Below are positions 6,518-13,477 of a stretch of 17,840 nt of DNA, one piece after another. Below the pieces are notes generated by a model. The model was not told the origin of the DNA. It saw only the letters and a list, made by a program, of their open reading frames with translations, and did not search any database. A program made the position numbers and the translations under genes. The stretch's first letter is position 1; each line of letters opens with the position of its first letter. Source of the DNA: JANXSD01 sp038206385 (GTDB lineage Bacteria > Bacteroidota > Bacteroidia > AKYH767-A > OLB10). The stretch covers positions 1 through 17,840 of the forward strand of contig JBBRAW010000071.1 of the NCBI GenBank assembly GCA_038206385.1, in the 5' to 3' direction.

Positions 6518-7981
6518 TTATTTATTCTCAGGAATCCTCATTAAAGTTTCTAAAAAATATCCCCAGTATTTTTGCACAGAACTAATCTGTACTTTTTCAT
6601 CAGGTGAATGAGCACCACGAATATTGGGACCAAAGGAAATCATTTCCATTTCTGGATAATTGGTTCCAAGTATTCCACATTCTAATCCTGCATGACAAGC
6701 ACTCACTAATGCATCTTCTTTATATCGCTCTTTATAAAGATCGCTCATAATTTTAACGATGGAAGCATCTGGATTTGGTGTCCACCCAGGATAGGATCCC
6801 TTGTAATCAACTTTAGCTCCTATTAATTCAAAAGTATATTTTAAACTATTTGCTAAATCCATTTTTTCAGAATCAACAGAACTACGTGTTAAACATTGGA
6901 TAGAGTATTCACCATCTTTTGCTAAAACTCTAGCTAAATTATTGGAGGTTTGAACAAGATGTAAAATATCAGGACTCATTCGATAAATCCCATTTGTACA
7001 AGCATAAAGACATTTCATTAATTTAATTTGAAATCCCTTTTGCATTACTCGTTTTACATCATCTGCTTTCGCAATACTAATTGCTAAATTTGGATCTGTT
7101 GTTTTGTGTTCTGATTTTAATTCTTCTTCAATTAATTTAATAAAATCTTCAAAGGCATTTTGTTCTTTTTCTGGAAGTGCAATCTCTGCAATCGATTCAC
7201 GAGGAATTGCATTTCGTAAACTACCTCCATCAATACTACTTATCTGAATTCCAAATTTTTCGAAAGCAGCGAATAAAATACGATTCATGATTTTATTAGC
7301 ATTTCCTCTCCCTTTATAAATATCCATTCCTGAATGACCTCCAGTTAGACCAATAATCGAAATTTTATACAATAATGAATTCGGAGGAACAGCCTCATGC
7401 GTATAACTTCCAGTCGCCGTTACATCAATACCACCAGCACAACCAATGGTTAACTCGTTATCATCTTCTGTATCGAGATTTAATAATATTTTCCCATCTA
7501 ACAATCCACCTTTTAAGTTCAGCGCACCAGTCATTCCTGTCTCTTCATCAATCGTAAATAAAGCTTCAATAGCAGGATGAGGAATTGAGGTAGACGATAA
7601 TATTGTCATGATAGAAGCAACGCCAATTCCATTATCAGCTCCTAGTGTTGTACCGTTTGCTTTAACCCAATCACCATCAACGATCATTTCAATTCCCTGC
7701 TTATCAAAATCAAAATTTGTATTAGCATTTTTTTGATGAACCATATCGAGATGACTTTGCAAAACGATCATTTGCTTTTTCTCCATTCCTTTACTTGCAG
7801 GCTTTTTAATAATTACATTTCCGATTTCGTCCTGACTAGTTTCAAGATGAAGGCTATTTCCAAATTTTAGAATGAACTCTCTAACGAGTTCTTCTTTTTT
7901 CGATGGTCGTGGTACTGCGTTTAAATCAGCAAAGTGATTCCACAATTCTTTTGGCTCTAATTCTCTAACGGTTGTTGACAT
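6518..7981 (-). CDS. pepD: Aminoacyl-histidine dipeptidase (cytosol non-specific dipeptidase, M20C)
   Basis: A 487-residue two-metal dipeptidase that hydrolyses dipeptides such as Xaa-His in the cytoplasm. The M20 metal and catalytic residues are all visible: H77 and D79 in QSHLDMV, bridging D116 in LGADNGIG, catalytic E146 with metal ligand E147 in DEETGMTGA, D170 in LNLDTED, and H458 in GAHSPDE. GGHSGMDI in the middle marks the lid/dimerisation domain that is inserted in this family. Length is normal for PepD and there is no signal peptide. The ATG at 7981 gives MSTTVRELEPKELWNHF, a standard N-terminus for the family. A -7 element lies 74 bases upstream. A second peptidase gene (M61) lies 139 bases upstream on the same strand, with its own promoter. 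Confidence 0.96.
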   Translation of the reverse strand: MSTTVRELEPKELWNHFADLNAVPRPSKKEELVREFILKFGNSLHLETSQDEIGNVIIKKPASKGMEKKQMIVLQSHLDMVHQKNANTNFDFDKQGIEMIVDGDWVKANGTTLGADNGIGVASIMTILSSTSIPHPAIEALFTIDEETGMTGALNLKGGLLDGKILLNLDTEDDNELTIGCAGGIDVTATGSYTHEAVPPNSLLYKISIIGLTGGHSGMDIYKGRGNANKIMNRILFAAFEKFGIQISSIDGGSLRNAIPRESIAEIALPEKEQNAFEDFIKLIEEELKSEHKTTDPNLAISIAKADDVKRVMQKGFQIKLMKCLYACTNGIYRMSPDILHLVQTSNNLARVLAKDGEYSIQCLTRSSVDSEKMDLANSLKYTFELIGAKVDYKGSYPGWTPNPDASIVKIMSDLYKERYKEDALVSACHAGLECGILGTNYPEMEMISFGPNIRGAHSPDEKVQISSVQKYWGYFLETLMRIPENK

Positions 7982-8054
7982 GACTTTAAATTAATTACGA
8001 ATTAAATTTCAATAGCTATCGGAATACGAATTTTAAAATATAGATTTATATTTA

Positions 8055-8062
8055 CAAATATA
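8055..8062 (-). promoter_or_regulatory. -7 promoter element of pepD
   Basis: The minus strand reads TATATTTG, a perfect TAnnTTTG match, in the 139-base gap upstream of pepD. It implies a leader of about 65-70 bases, the longest of the promoters recognised here. No well-spaced -33 TTG is apparent. The region is very AT-rich, so a chance match is more likely than at other sites. Confidence 0.4.
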
Positions 8063-8120
8063 ATACTTATAAACTATCAAGTAGTACGCTTTGATTGAAT
8101 ACGATTTAAATCTGTATTAC

Positions 8121-9848
8121 TTAAATCATAAAACTAAATCCACACCACGATTTAAAAGATGCTTTTTGTTGGTCATTTGCATCTGGGATAAAAGCAATTC
8201 TAACAGTTTCAAAATAAGTTTTCGAATCAGTAGAAAGCACAATCGTTTTCATTTTTCTTTGTGAAAATACATTAAGTTCAATAGGTTGTAAATTTGTATT
8301 TATGAGATCGCTCAAATTATTTTCAACCTTCCAACCATTGCAAGAAATGAGTTCATCTTCTCGAGAAAGTCCAGCATTTTCTGCGGGGGATCCTGGTAAA
8401 ACATTGATGACTTTTGCGATCCCACCTTCCACCACAATCCGAAATCCAAATAATGATTCATTAGAAAATACAGATGCAGTTTTCGAAAGATAACATCCAA
8501 TATAGCTTAACATTTCATTTAATTTTACTTCATAAGAAACTGGCTGATTTAGTAATTCATCAAAAACATAAGCAATATTATTACCAGCAAGATCAATTGC
8601 TAATGATCGAACATCTTTTTCAGAATAACCCAAATTATGCGGAGCAAAATCATTGTATAATTGATAAAACAAATCATCAAGCGATTTTTTATCAGCGGTA
8701 GCTCTGCGAATCGATAAATCAAGTAATAGAGCTATTAAACTACCTTCATCATAAATATTTGTCTTGCGCGCTGGTGCACCTGGAACATATCCATCCAACC
8801 ATGTATCATAACTACTATCACTTACAGAAAGATTAAATCGACCGTAGTTGTCAAAGTGTTTTTGTAAACGTGAGCTGATTTCAATAAAATAATTTCTTGT
8901 ATCAAAAAATCCACTTCGGGCTAAAAACAAATCACCATAGTAAGTTGTGAATCCTTCATACACCCAACCTAATTGACTATAATTTTCCTTCGTGTAATCG
9001 TATACAATAAAATCTTTCGGACGAAGTGTTTTTACATTCCAGGCATGAAATAATTCGTGCGATGCAACTCCAAGAAGATCATTATACATTTCTTCTTCCA
9101 TCAATTTATAACCTGGACCGAGTGCAAGAACAGTACTTGATATATGTTCAACTCCATGATAAAAACGAAAGGGTAAAATCAGAATTAGAAAATGATATTC
9201 CGCATTTGGTAATTTATGCATCATTGCCAATTGCACTTTTGTAAACCCTTCAAAATCTTTAATGATCTTATTCCAATCAGGTTTACATTCGCCTTGAAAC
9301 CATATATGAAAAAGATGATCATTTACTGAATAGGTTTGATGCTGTAAAGTTGCAGATGCGAAAAAAGGTGAATCAACTAATTCATGGAAATCATTTACTT
9401 CAAGTACATGTTTCTTAGTTTCCTTTAATGCACAAGCGATTTCCCAAGTTGGAGGAATATCTAAATACACATTACATTTCTCATGCAAGTTGTCTGATTC
9501 ATATATCATGCAATGAATAGGATTCACATACAACATTTGCTCATCAACCCAACAAGCGCCTGCATCAGGTTGTGAGGCAAAATATTCGTAATCAATAGTT
9601 ACTTGTTTACAATTAATTTCAAGTACATGCCATTTATCTTTTGTAATTTTCTCAAGTCGTAAAGCCTTACCATTTTCATCATAAGCCTTAATACTTCGAA
9701 TATTTTTTGCAAAATTTCCTAGTTCATATCTACCAGGTCGCCAAGATGGTAACTGAAACTCAATCGAGCTTTCTTGATTAACTACTTTCACAGCTTTGAT
9801 TTTCAAGAAACGACTAGAAGGAATAGGTATTGAAAGGTAATAATCCAT
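8121..9848 (-). CDS. M61 family peptidase with C-terminal PDZ domain
   Basis: A 575-residue zinc metallopeptidase of the M61 (glycyl aminopeptidase) family. Domain order is an N-terminal beta-rich domain with the typical LPSWRPGRYELGNFAKNI (33-50), then the catalytic domain with the zinc site H264-E265-L-F-H268 and third ligand E298 in YEGFTTYYGDL, and a helical domain. A PDZ domain follows at about 460-525 (GGIAKVINVLPGSPAENAGL), which in this family is thought to help bind substrate. No signal peptide or membrane helix precedes the first domain, so it is probably cytoplasmic. The ATG at 9848 is supported by a perfect -7 element 21 bases upstream. It lies upstream of pepD on the same strand, 139 bases apart, which suggests a loose grouping of peptide-turnover genes. 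The natural substrate is unknown. Confidence 0.93.
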   Translation of the reverse strand: MDYYLSIPIPSSRFLKIKAVKVVNQESSIEFQLPSWRPGRYELGNFAKNIRSIKAYDENGKALRLEKITKDKWHVLEINCKQVTIDYEYFASQPDAGACWVDEQMLYVNPIHCMIYESDNLHEKCNVYLDIPPTWEIACALKETKKHVLEVNDFHELVDSPFFASATLQHQTYSVNDHLFHIWFQGECKPDWNKIIKDFEGFTKVQLAMMHKLPNAEYHFLILILPFRFYHGVEHISSTVLALGPGYKLMEEEMYNDLLGVASHELFHAWNVKTLRPKDFIVYDYTKENYSQLGWVYEGFTTYYGDLFLARSGFFDTRNYFIEISSRLQKHFDNYGRFNLSVSDSSYDTWLDGYVPGAPARKTNIYDEGSLIALLLDLSIRRATADKKSLDDLFYQLYNDFAPHNLGYSEKDVRSLAIDLAGNNIAYVFDELLNQPVSYEVKLNEMLSYIGCYLSKTASVFSNESLFGFRIVVEGGIAKVINVLPGSPAENAGLSREDELISCNGWKVENNLSDLINTNLQPIELNVFSQRKMKTIVLSTDSKTYFETVRIAFIPDANDQQKASFKSWCGFSFMI

Positions 9849-9868
9849 TGTATAGAAATAATATTTTT

Positions 9869-9876
9869 CAAAAATA
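9869..9876 (-). promoter_or_regulatory. -7 promoter element of the M61 peptidase gene
   Basis: The minus strand reads TATTTTTG, a perfect TAnnTTTG match 21 bases before the ATG, implying a leader of about 15 bases, in line with the other short leaders in this window. No clear -33 TTG. Confidence 0.55.
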
Positions 9877-9949
9877 CAATTAAAATCTGTGGTTGGATGA
9901 ATTCATTAATATTCTCATCCAAGGCAAGGTTATGCCCATTCAGGAATTA

Positions 9950-9957
9950 TACTTTCG
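9950..9957 (+). promoter_or_regulatory. Possible -7 element of the decayed secreted-protein gene
   Basis: TACTTTCG, one mismatch from TAnnTTTG, 52 bases before the ATG at 10009. The same TTCG variant occurs before lpdA and rlmD. It suggests that the 5' control region of the broken gene is still present, but a single mismatched element is weak evidence. Confidence 0.3.
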
Positions 9958-10008
9958 CCTATCAAGTAAACTTTTAAAATTTATCATCTCAAATTAAAAT
10001 CAATTCTC

Positions 10009-10372
10009 ATGAAAAGGTTTTACTTATACTATTCGAGATACAGCACAATTTGATACAATTACTCTCATCACAAATCCTTCTGCTAATTTTCTTTTAGGAA
10101 AAATTTCGTTGAATAACGCAACTTCAATCCATGAAAATAATTTGACAGAATTAACATTGTATCCTAATCCATCAACTGGAGAATTAATTATTCCAATTGC
10201 ATTACAAAATTATGCGCTTAACATTTTTGATTTCACAGGCAGAAATGTATTTGCAATCAATAAAGTAATTACCAACCGAAATAATTTTCAAGAACTTTCC
10301 AACGGATTGTATTTATTAGCATTTTCAAAAGACAATAAACGCATAAAATTTAGATGGATTAAATCAGAGTAG
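10009..10372 (+). pseudogene. Remnant of a secreted protein gene with type A type IX secretion sorting domain
   Basis: The region looks like the two ends of a secreted-protein gene joined by an internal deletion. An ATG at 10009 opens MKRFYLYY, like the start of a signal peptide, but this frame stops after 14 codons. One frame over, translation is open from 10013 to the stop at 10370-10372. It reads FTYTIRD, then NLTELTLYPNPSTGELIIPI and, near the end, SNGLYLLAF. The LYPNPSTGEL start and the NGLY(L/F) end mark a complete type A C-terminal sorting domain (about 75 residues) of type IX secretion cargo. No ATG opens this frame; the only candidate in it before the domain is a TTG at 10109. Without a signal peptide the domain cannot be exported. 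A non-ATG micro-protein is possible but less likely. Confidence 0.7.
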
Positions 10373-10535
10373 TAACAAATAATTTGTGTTATTTTCATTA
10401 TTATTTTTGGAGCTTTCGTATTTAAAATAGCTAAGGCATTTACTTCAATGGTGATCAGATTTTTAGCATGTTTTAATTGATAAGGATACAAAACTATGAT
10501 TTTCAGTAAAGTAAATATTTCTCTTCAAAATACTC

Positions 10536-10543
10536 TACCTTCG
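10536..10543 (+). promoter_or_regulatory. Probable -7 element of lpdA
   Basis: TACCTTCG, one mismatch from TAnnTTTG, 25 bases before the lpdA ATG, giving a leader of about 19 bases. It is the only candidate in the 195-base gap between the pseudogene and lpdA. The rest of that gap shows nothing recognisable beyond a short AT-rich palindrome at 10375-10387. Confidence 0.4.
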
Positions 10544-10567
10544 CTGCTCTTAAAAAACATATAGAAT

Positions 10568-11956
10568 ATGAGTTTCGATCTTATTGTTATCGGTAGTGGT
10601 CCTGGTGGATATGTAGCTGCGATTCGTGCTTCTCAACTTGGAATGAAAGTAGCCGTAGTTGAAAAAGAATCTTTAGGTGGTGTTTGCCTTAATTGGGGTT
10701 GTATTCCTACAAAAGCTCTTTTGAAAAGTGCTCAAGTTTTCGAATACCTAAAGCACGCTGCTGATTATGGTATCACTGTTTCAGATTTCAAAGCTGATTT
10801 CGGTGGGATGGTAAAAAGAAGTCGTGATATTGCTGATGGAATGAGTAAAGGAATTCAATTTCTTTTCAAGAAAAATAAAATTGAAGTGCTTAGCGGAACA
10901 GGGAAATTAAAGCCTGGTAAAAAAGTTGAAGTTACTGCGGCAGATGGCACTATATCAATTCACGAAGCAAATCATATTATGCTTGCAACAGGTGCTAGAA
11001 GTCGTGAGTTACCGAACTTGAAACAAGATGGAAAAAAGGTAATCGGCTATCGTGATGCGATGGTACTACCAACTCAACCTAAGAGCATGGTTATTGTTGG
11101 ATCAGGTGCTATAGGATGTGAGTTTGCTTATTTTTATAATTCAATTGGTACTAAAGTTACGATTGTTGAATTCATGCCAAACATTGTTCCAGTTGAAGAC
11201 GAAGAAGTTTCTAAACAACTTGCTCGTTCATTCAAAAAGCTTGGTATTGAAATCATGACGGAAGCAAGTGTTGAATCAGTTGACTCTAGTGGTGATGGTT
11301 GCAAGGCGACTATTAAAACTAAAAAAGGTGAAGAAATATTAGAAGCAGATATTGTATTATCAGCAGTAGGAATTACTCCAAACATTGAAAATATTGGATT
11401 GGAAGAATGTGGTGTTATCACTGATAAAGGTAAAGTTTTAGTGAACGATTTTTATCAAACAAATATACCTGGAGTTTATGCAATTGGTGATATTGTTAAA
11501 GGCCCTGCATTAGCGCATGTTGCGTCGGCAGAAGGTATTTGTTGTGTAGAAAAAATTGCAGGATTACAGGTAGCACCAATCAATTACAACAACATTCCAG
11601 GATGCACTTATTGCTCTCCAGAAATTGCTTCCGTTGGTTATACTGAGAAAGCTGCGAAAGAGGCTGGATACGAAATCAAAGTAGGGAAATTTCCTTTCTC
11701 TGCAAGTGGAAAAGCGAAAGCATCTGGTGCTGCTGATGGTTTTGTAAAAGTTATTTTTGATGCAAAATATGGCGAATGGTTAGGAGCACATTTTATCGGC
11801 GCTAATGTTACAGAATTTATTGCTGAAGTTGTTGTTGCAAGAAATTTAGAAACCACAGGACACGAAATTATAAAATCGATTCACCCACATCCAACAATGA
11901 GTGAAGCGTTAATGGAAGCATGCGCTGCAGCTTATGGTGAAGTGATTCACATGTAA
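10568..11956 (+). CDS. lpdA: Dihydrolipoyl dehydrogenase (E3)
   Basis: The flavoprotein E3 subunit of the 2-oxoacid dehydrogenase complexes (pyruvate, 2-oxoglutarate, branched-chain) and of the glycine cleavage system. It reoxidises dihydrolipoamide and reduces NAD. The 462-residue length is typical. The FAD-binding GSGPGGY is at 9-15, the redox disulfide is C40/C45 in GGVCLNWGCIPTK, and the NAD-binding GSGAIGCEF lies mid-protein near 177-185. A second FAD motif, GVYAIGDI, comes later. The C-terminal catalytic pair is H441/E446 in HPHPTMSE, contributed across the dimer. It stands alone, without E1 or E2 genes nearby, so it may be shared among complexes (inference). The ATG at 10568 gives the standard N-terminus. 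A strong terminator follows 11 bases after the stop. Confidence 0.97.
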   Translation: MSFDLIVIGSGPGGYVAAIRASQLGMKVAVVEKESLGGVCLNWGCIPTKALLKSAQVFEYLKHAADYGITVSDFKADFGGMVKRSRDIADGMSKGIQFLFKKNKIEVLSGTGKLKPGKKVEVTAADGTISIHEANHIMLATGARSRELPNLKQDGKKVIGYRDAMVLPTQPKSMVIVGSGAIGCEFAYFYNSIGTKVTIVEFMPNIVPVEDEEVSKQLARSFKKLGIEIMTEASVESVDSSGDGCKATIKTKKGEEILEADIVLSAVGITPNIENIGLEECGVITDKGKVLVNDFYQTNIPGVYAIGDIVKGPALAHVASAEGICCVEKIAGLQVAPINYNNIPGCTYCSPEIASVGYTEKAAKEAGYEIKVGKFPFSASGKAKASGAADGFVKVIFDAKYGEWLGAHFIGANVTEFIAEVVVARNLETTGHEIIKSIHPHPTMSEALMEACAAAYGEVIHM

Positions 11957-11967
11957 AATAAATTATC

Positions 11968-12008
11968 AAAAAAAATGTCGGACCAAATTATAGTCCGACA
12001 TTTTTTTT
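11968..12008. terminator. Bidirectional terminator between lpdA and rlmD
   Basis: An 8-base-pair GC-containing stem (TGTCGGAC at 11976-11983, GTCCGACA at 11993-12000) with a 9-base loop, flanked by eight A on the left and eight T on the right. It works as an intrinsic terminator in both directions and serves the convergent lpdA and rlmD genes. Confidence 0.9.
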
Positions 12009-12025
12009 GAAATTAAGTTTACAAA

Positions 12026-13420
12026 TCAACCAATCAACTCCAACAAAGCAACATTTTCAACATGCGCCGTATGCGGAAACATATCCACAGGTTGCACTTT
12101 AATAACTTTATATTTCTCACTCATCAATGCAATATCTCTAGCTTGTGTAGCAGGGTTGCAACTTACGTAAACAATTTTCTTTGCACCCGATTTATTTATT
12201 TGCTCAACAACATCTGCATGCATCCCAGCTCTCGGAGGATCTGTTATTATAACATCAGGTTTTCCATTTACTTCAAAGAAATTTTCAGTAAGTAAATCTT
12301 TCATATCACCAGCGAAAAATTTTGTGTTATGAATTTTATTGATCGTCGAATTTAGTTTTGCATCTTCAATCGCATCCGCAACATATTCAACTCCAACAAC
12401 AGCTTTCGCATTTCGAGCAACGAAGTTTGCAATGGTTCCTGTTCCAGTATACAAATCATAAACTAATTCATTACCTGTTAAGCCAGCATAATCACGTGCA
12501 ATCTCATATAACTTTAACGATTGTTTGCTGTTAGTTTGAAAAAAAGATTTCGGACCAATTCTAAATTGTAAGCCTTCCATCTGTTCGACAATATAAGGCA
12601 ATCCATGATGTAATTTTAATTCCAAATCCTGCAAAGTATCGTTTGCTTTAGGATTCACAACATAAAGCAACGAGGTAATCTGCGGAAAATTTGAAACAAG
12701 AAAATCTAATAACCCTTTACTTTTTTGTTCATCATGTTCATACACCATAACAATTACCATCATATCACCTTTCAATGTTGTACGAATAATTAAACTTCGT
12801 AAGATGCCCGATTTATTTCGAAGATTTATGAAACTTAAATCATTTTCAAGTGCGTATTTTTTTATAGCATTACGAATACTATTTGATGGCTCTGGTTGTA
12901 AAAAACATTCATCAATATCGAGCACTTTATCAAATCGACCTGGAATATGAAAACCTAATGCGGGTCCATCTAAAATTTCTTTTTCTTCAAATTGCTCTTT
13001 CGTCAACCATTTTCTATCTGAAAAAGAAAAATCTAATTTGTTTCTGTAATAGCGAATATCTTCTGAGCCAATAATGGGCAACATCGGTGGATTTTCAATT
13101 TTTCCTAATCGTTGTAGGGCATCACTCACTTGTTTGAATTTAAATTGCAACTGTGATGAATAATCTAAATGTTGCCATTTACATCCGCCACAAATTCCAA
13201 AATGTTTACAAAACGGATTTATTCTACTTGATGAAGGACTAACTAACTTCACAACTTCCGCTTCCAAATAAGATTTATGCTTCTTTTTAATAATCACATC
13301 AACAATATCACCAGGGACAGCCTTGTCAATAAAAACTACTAATCCCTCGTGACGTGACACTGCTTTGCCTTCATCCGCCATGTCAAACACCTCTAAACCT
13401 TCTAATATTTTACCTTTCAC
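12026..13420 (-). CDS. rlmD: 23S rRNA (uracil-5-)-methyltransferase, RlmD/RumA type
   Basis: A SAM-dependent enzyme that makes 5-methyluridine in 23S rRNA (U1939 in E. coli for RlmD). The 464-residue protein starts with a TRAM RNA-binding domain (about 1-60). The iron-sulfur cysteines are C71, C77 and C80 in the CKHFGICGGC block and C172 in DECFLQ. The methyltransferase domain follows, with the SAM site DLYTGTGT, then TDPPRAG, the catalytic nucleophile C421 in VSCNPATQARD, and the general base E455 in HVEN. The start is GTG at 13420. The next in-frame ATG, at residue 14, would cut the first TRAM strand (KILEGLEVFDMADEGKAV), so GTG is preferred. Target site U1939 rather than U747 is inferred from the TRAM domain and family, and could differ in this phylum. 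Confidence 0.93.
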   Translation of the reverse strand: MKGKILEGLEVFDMADEGKAVSRHEGLVVFIDKAVPGDIVDVIIKKKHKSYLEAEVVKLVSPSSSRINPFCKHFGICGGCKWQHLDYSSQLQFKFKQVSDALQRLGKIENPPMLPIIGSEDIRYYRNKLDFSFSDRKWLTKEQFEEKEILDGPALGFHIPGRFDKVLDIDECFLQPEPSNSIRNAIKKYALENDLSFINLRNKSGILRSLIIRTTLKGDMMVIVMVYEHDEQKSKGLLDFLVSNFPQITSLLYVVNPKANDTLQDLELKLHHGLPYIVEQMEGLQFRIGPKSFFQTNSKQSLKLYEIARDYAGLTGNELVYDLYTGTGTIANFVARNAKAVVGVEYVADAIEDAKLNSTINKIHNTKFFAGDMKDLLTENFFEVNGKPDVIITDPPRAGMHADVVEQINKSGAKKIVYVSCNPATQARDIALMSEKYKVIKVQPVDMFPHTAHVENVALLELIG

Positions 13421-13430
13421 CCTATTTATT

Positions 13431-13460
13431 TTTGTAAGGTGACGAAATTAGGTAACTTTG
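13431..13460 (+). promoter_or_regulatory. Promoter of the secreted surface-protein gene (-33 and -7)
   Basis: TTTG at 13431-13434 (-33 element), an 18-base spacer, and TAACTTTG at 13453-13460 (-7 element, perfect TAnnTTTG). This is one of the two best-formed promoters in the window. The ATG follows 17 bases after the -7 element, giving a leader of about 12 bases. Confidence 0.7.
13443..13450 (-). promoter_or_regulatory. Possible -7 element of rlmD
   Basis: The minus strand reads TAATTTCG, one mismatch from TAnnTTTG, 22 bases before the rlmD GTG. It sits inside the spacer of the opposing plus-strand promoter, so the two would compete for polymerase if both are used. No matching -33 TTG was seen, so this is tentative. 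Confidence 0.35.
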
Positions 13461-13477
13461 AGTGTTAAGTTTTAAAA

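Noticed and set aside
10375..10387. Short palindrome ACAAAT-A-ATTTGT after the pseudogene
   Set aside because: The stem is short and wholly AT-rich apart from one pair, and no T run follows directly, so it is not a credible terminator or operator.
10288..10491. Minus-strand 67-codon frame overlapping the pseudogene tail
   Set aside because: It is opposite the conserved sorting domain and has no family features or supporting promoter.
11134..11421. Antisense open frame of 95 codons inside lpdA
   Set aside because: It is a shadow of a strongly conserved coding frame, with no start signal or recognisable protein motif. The same applies to antisense frames in rocD, rlmD and the secreted gene.
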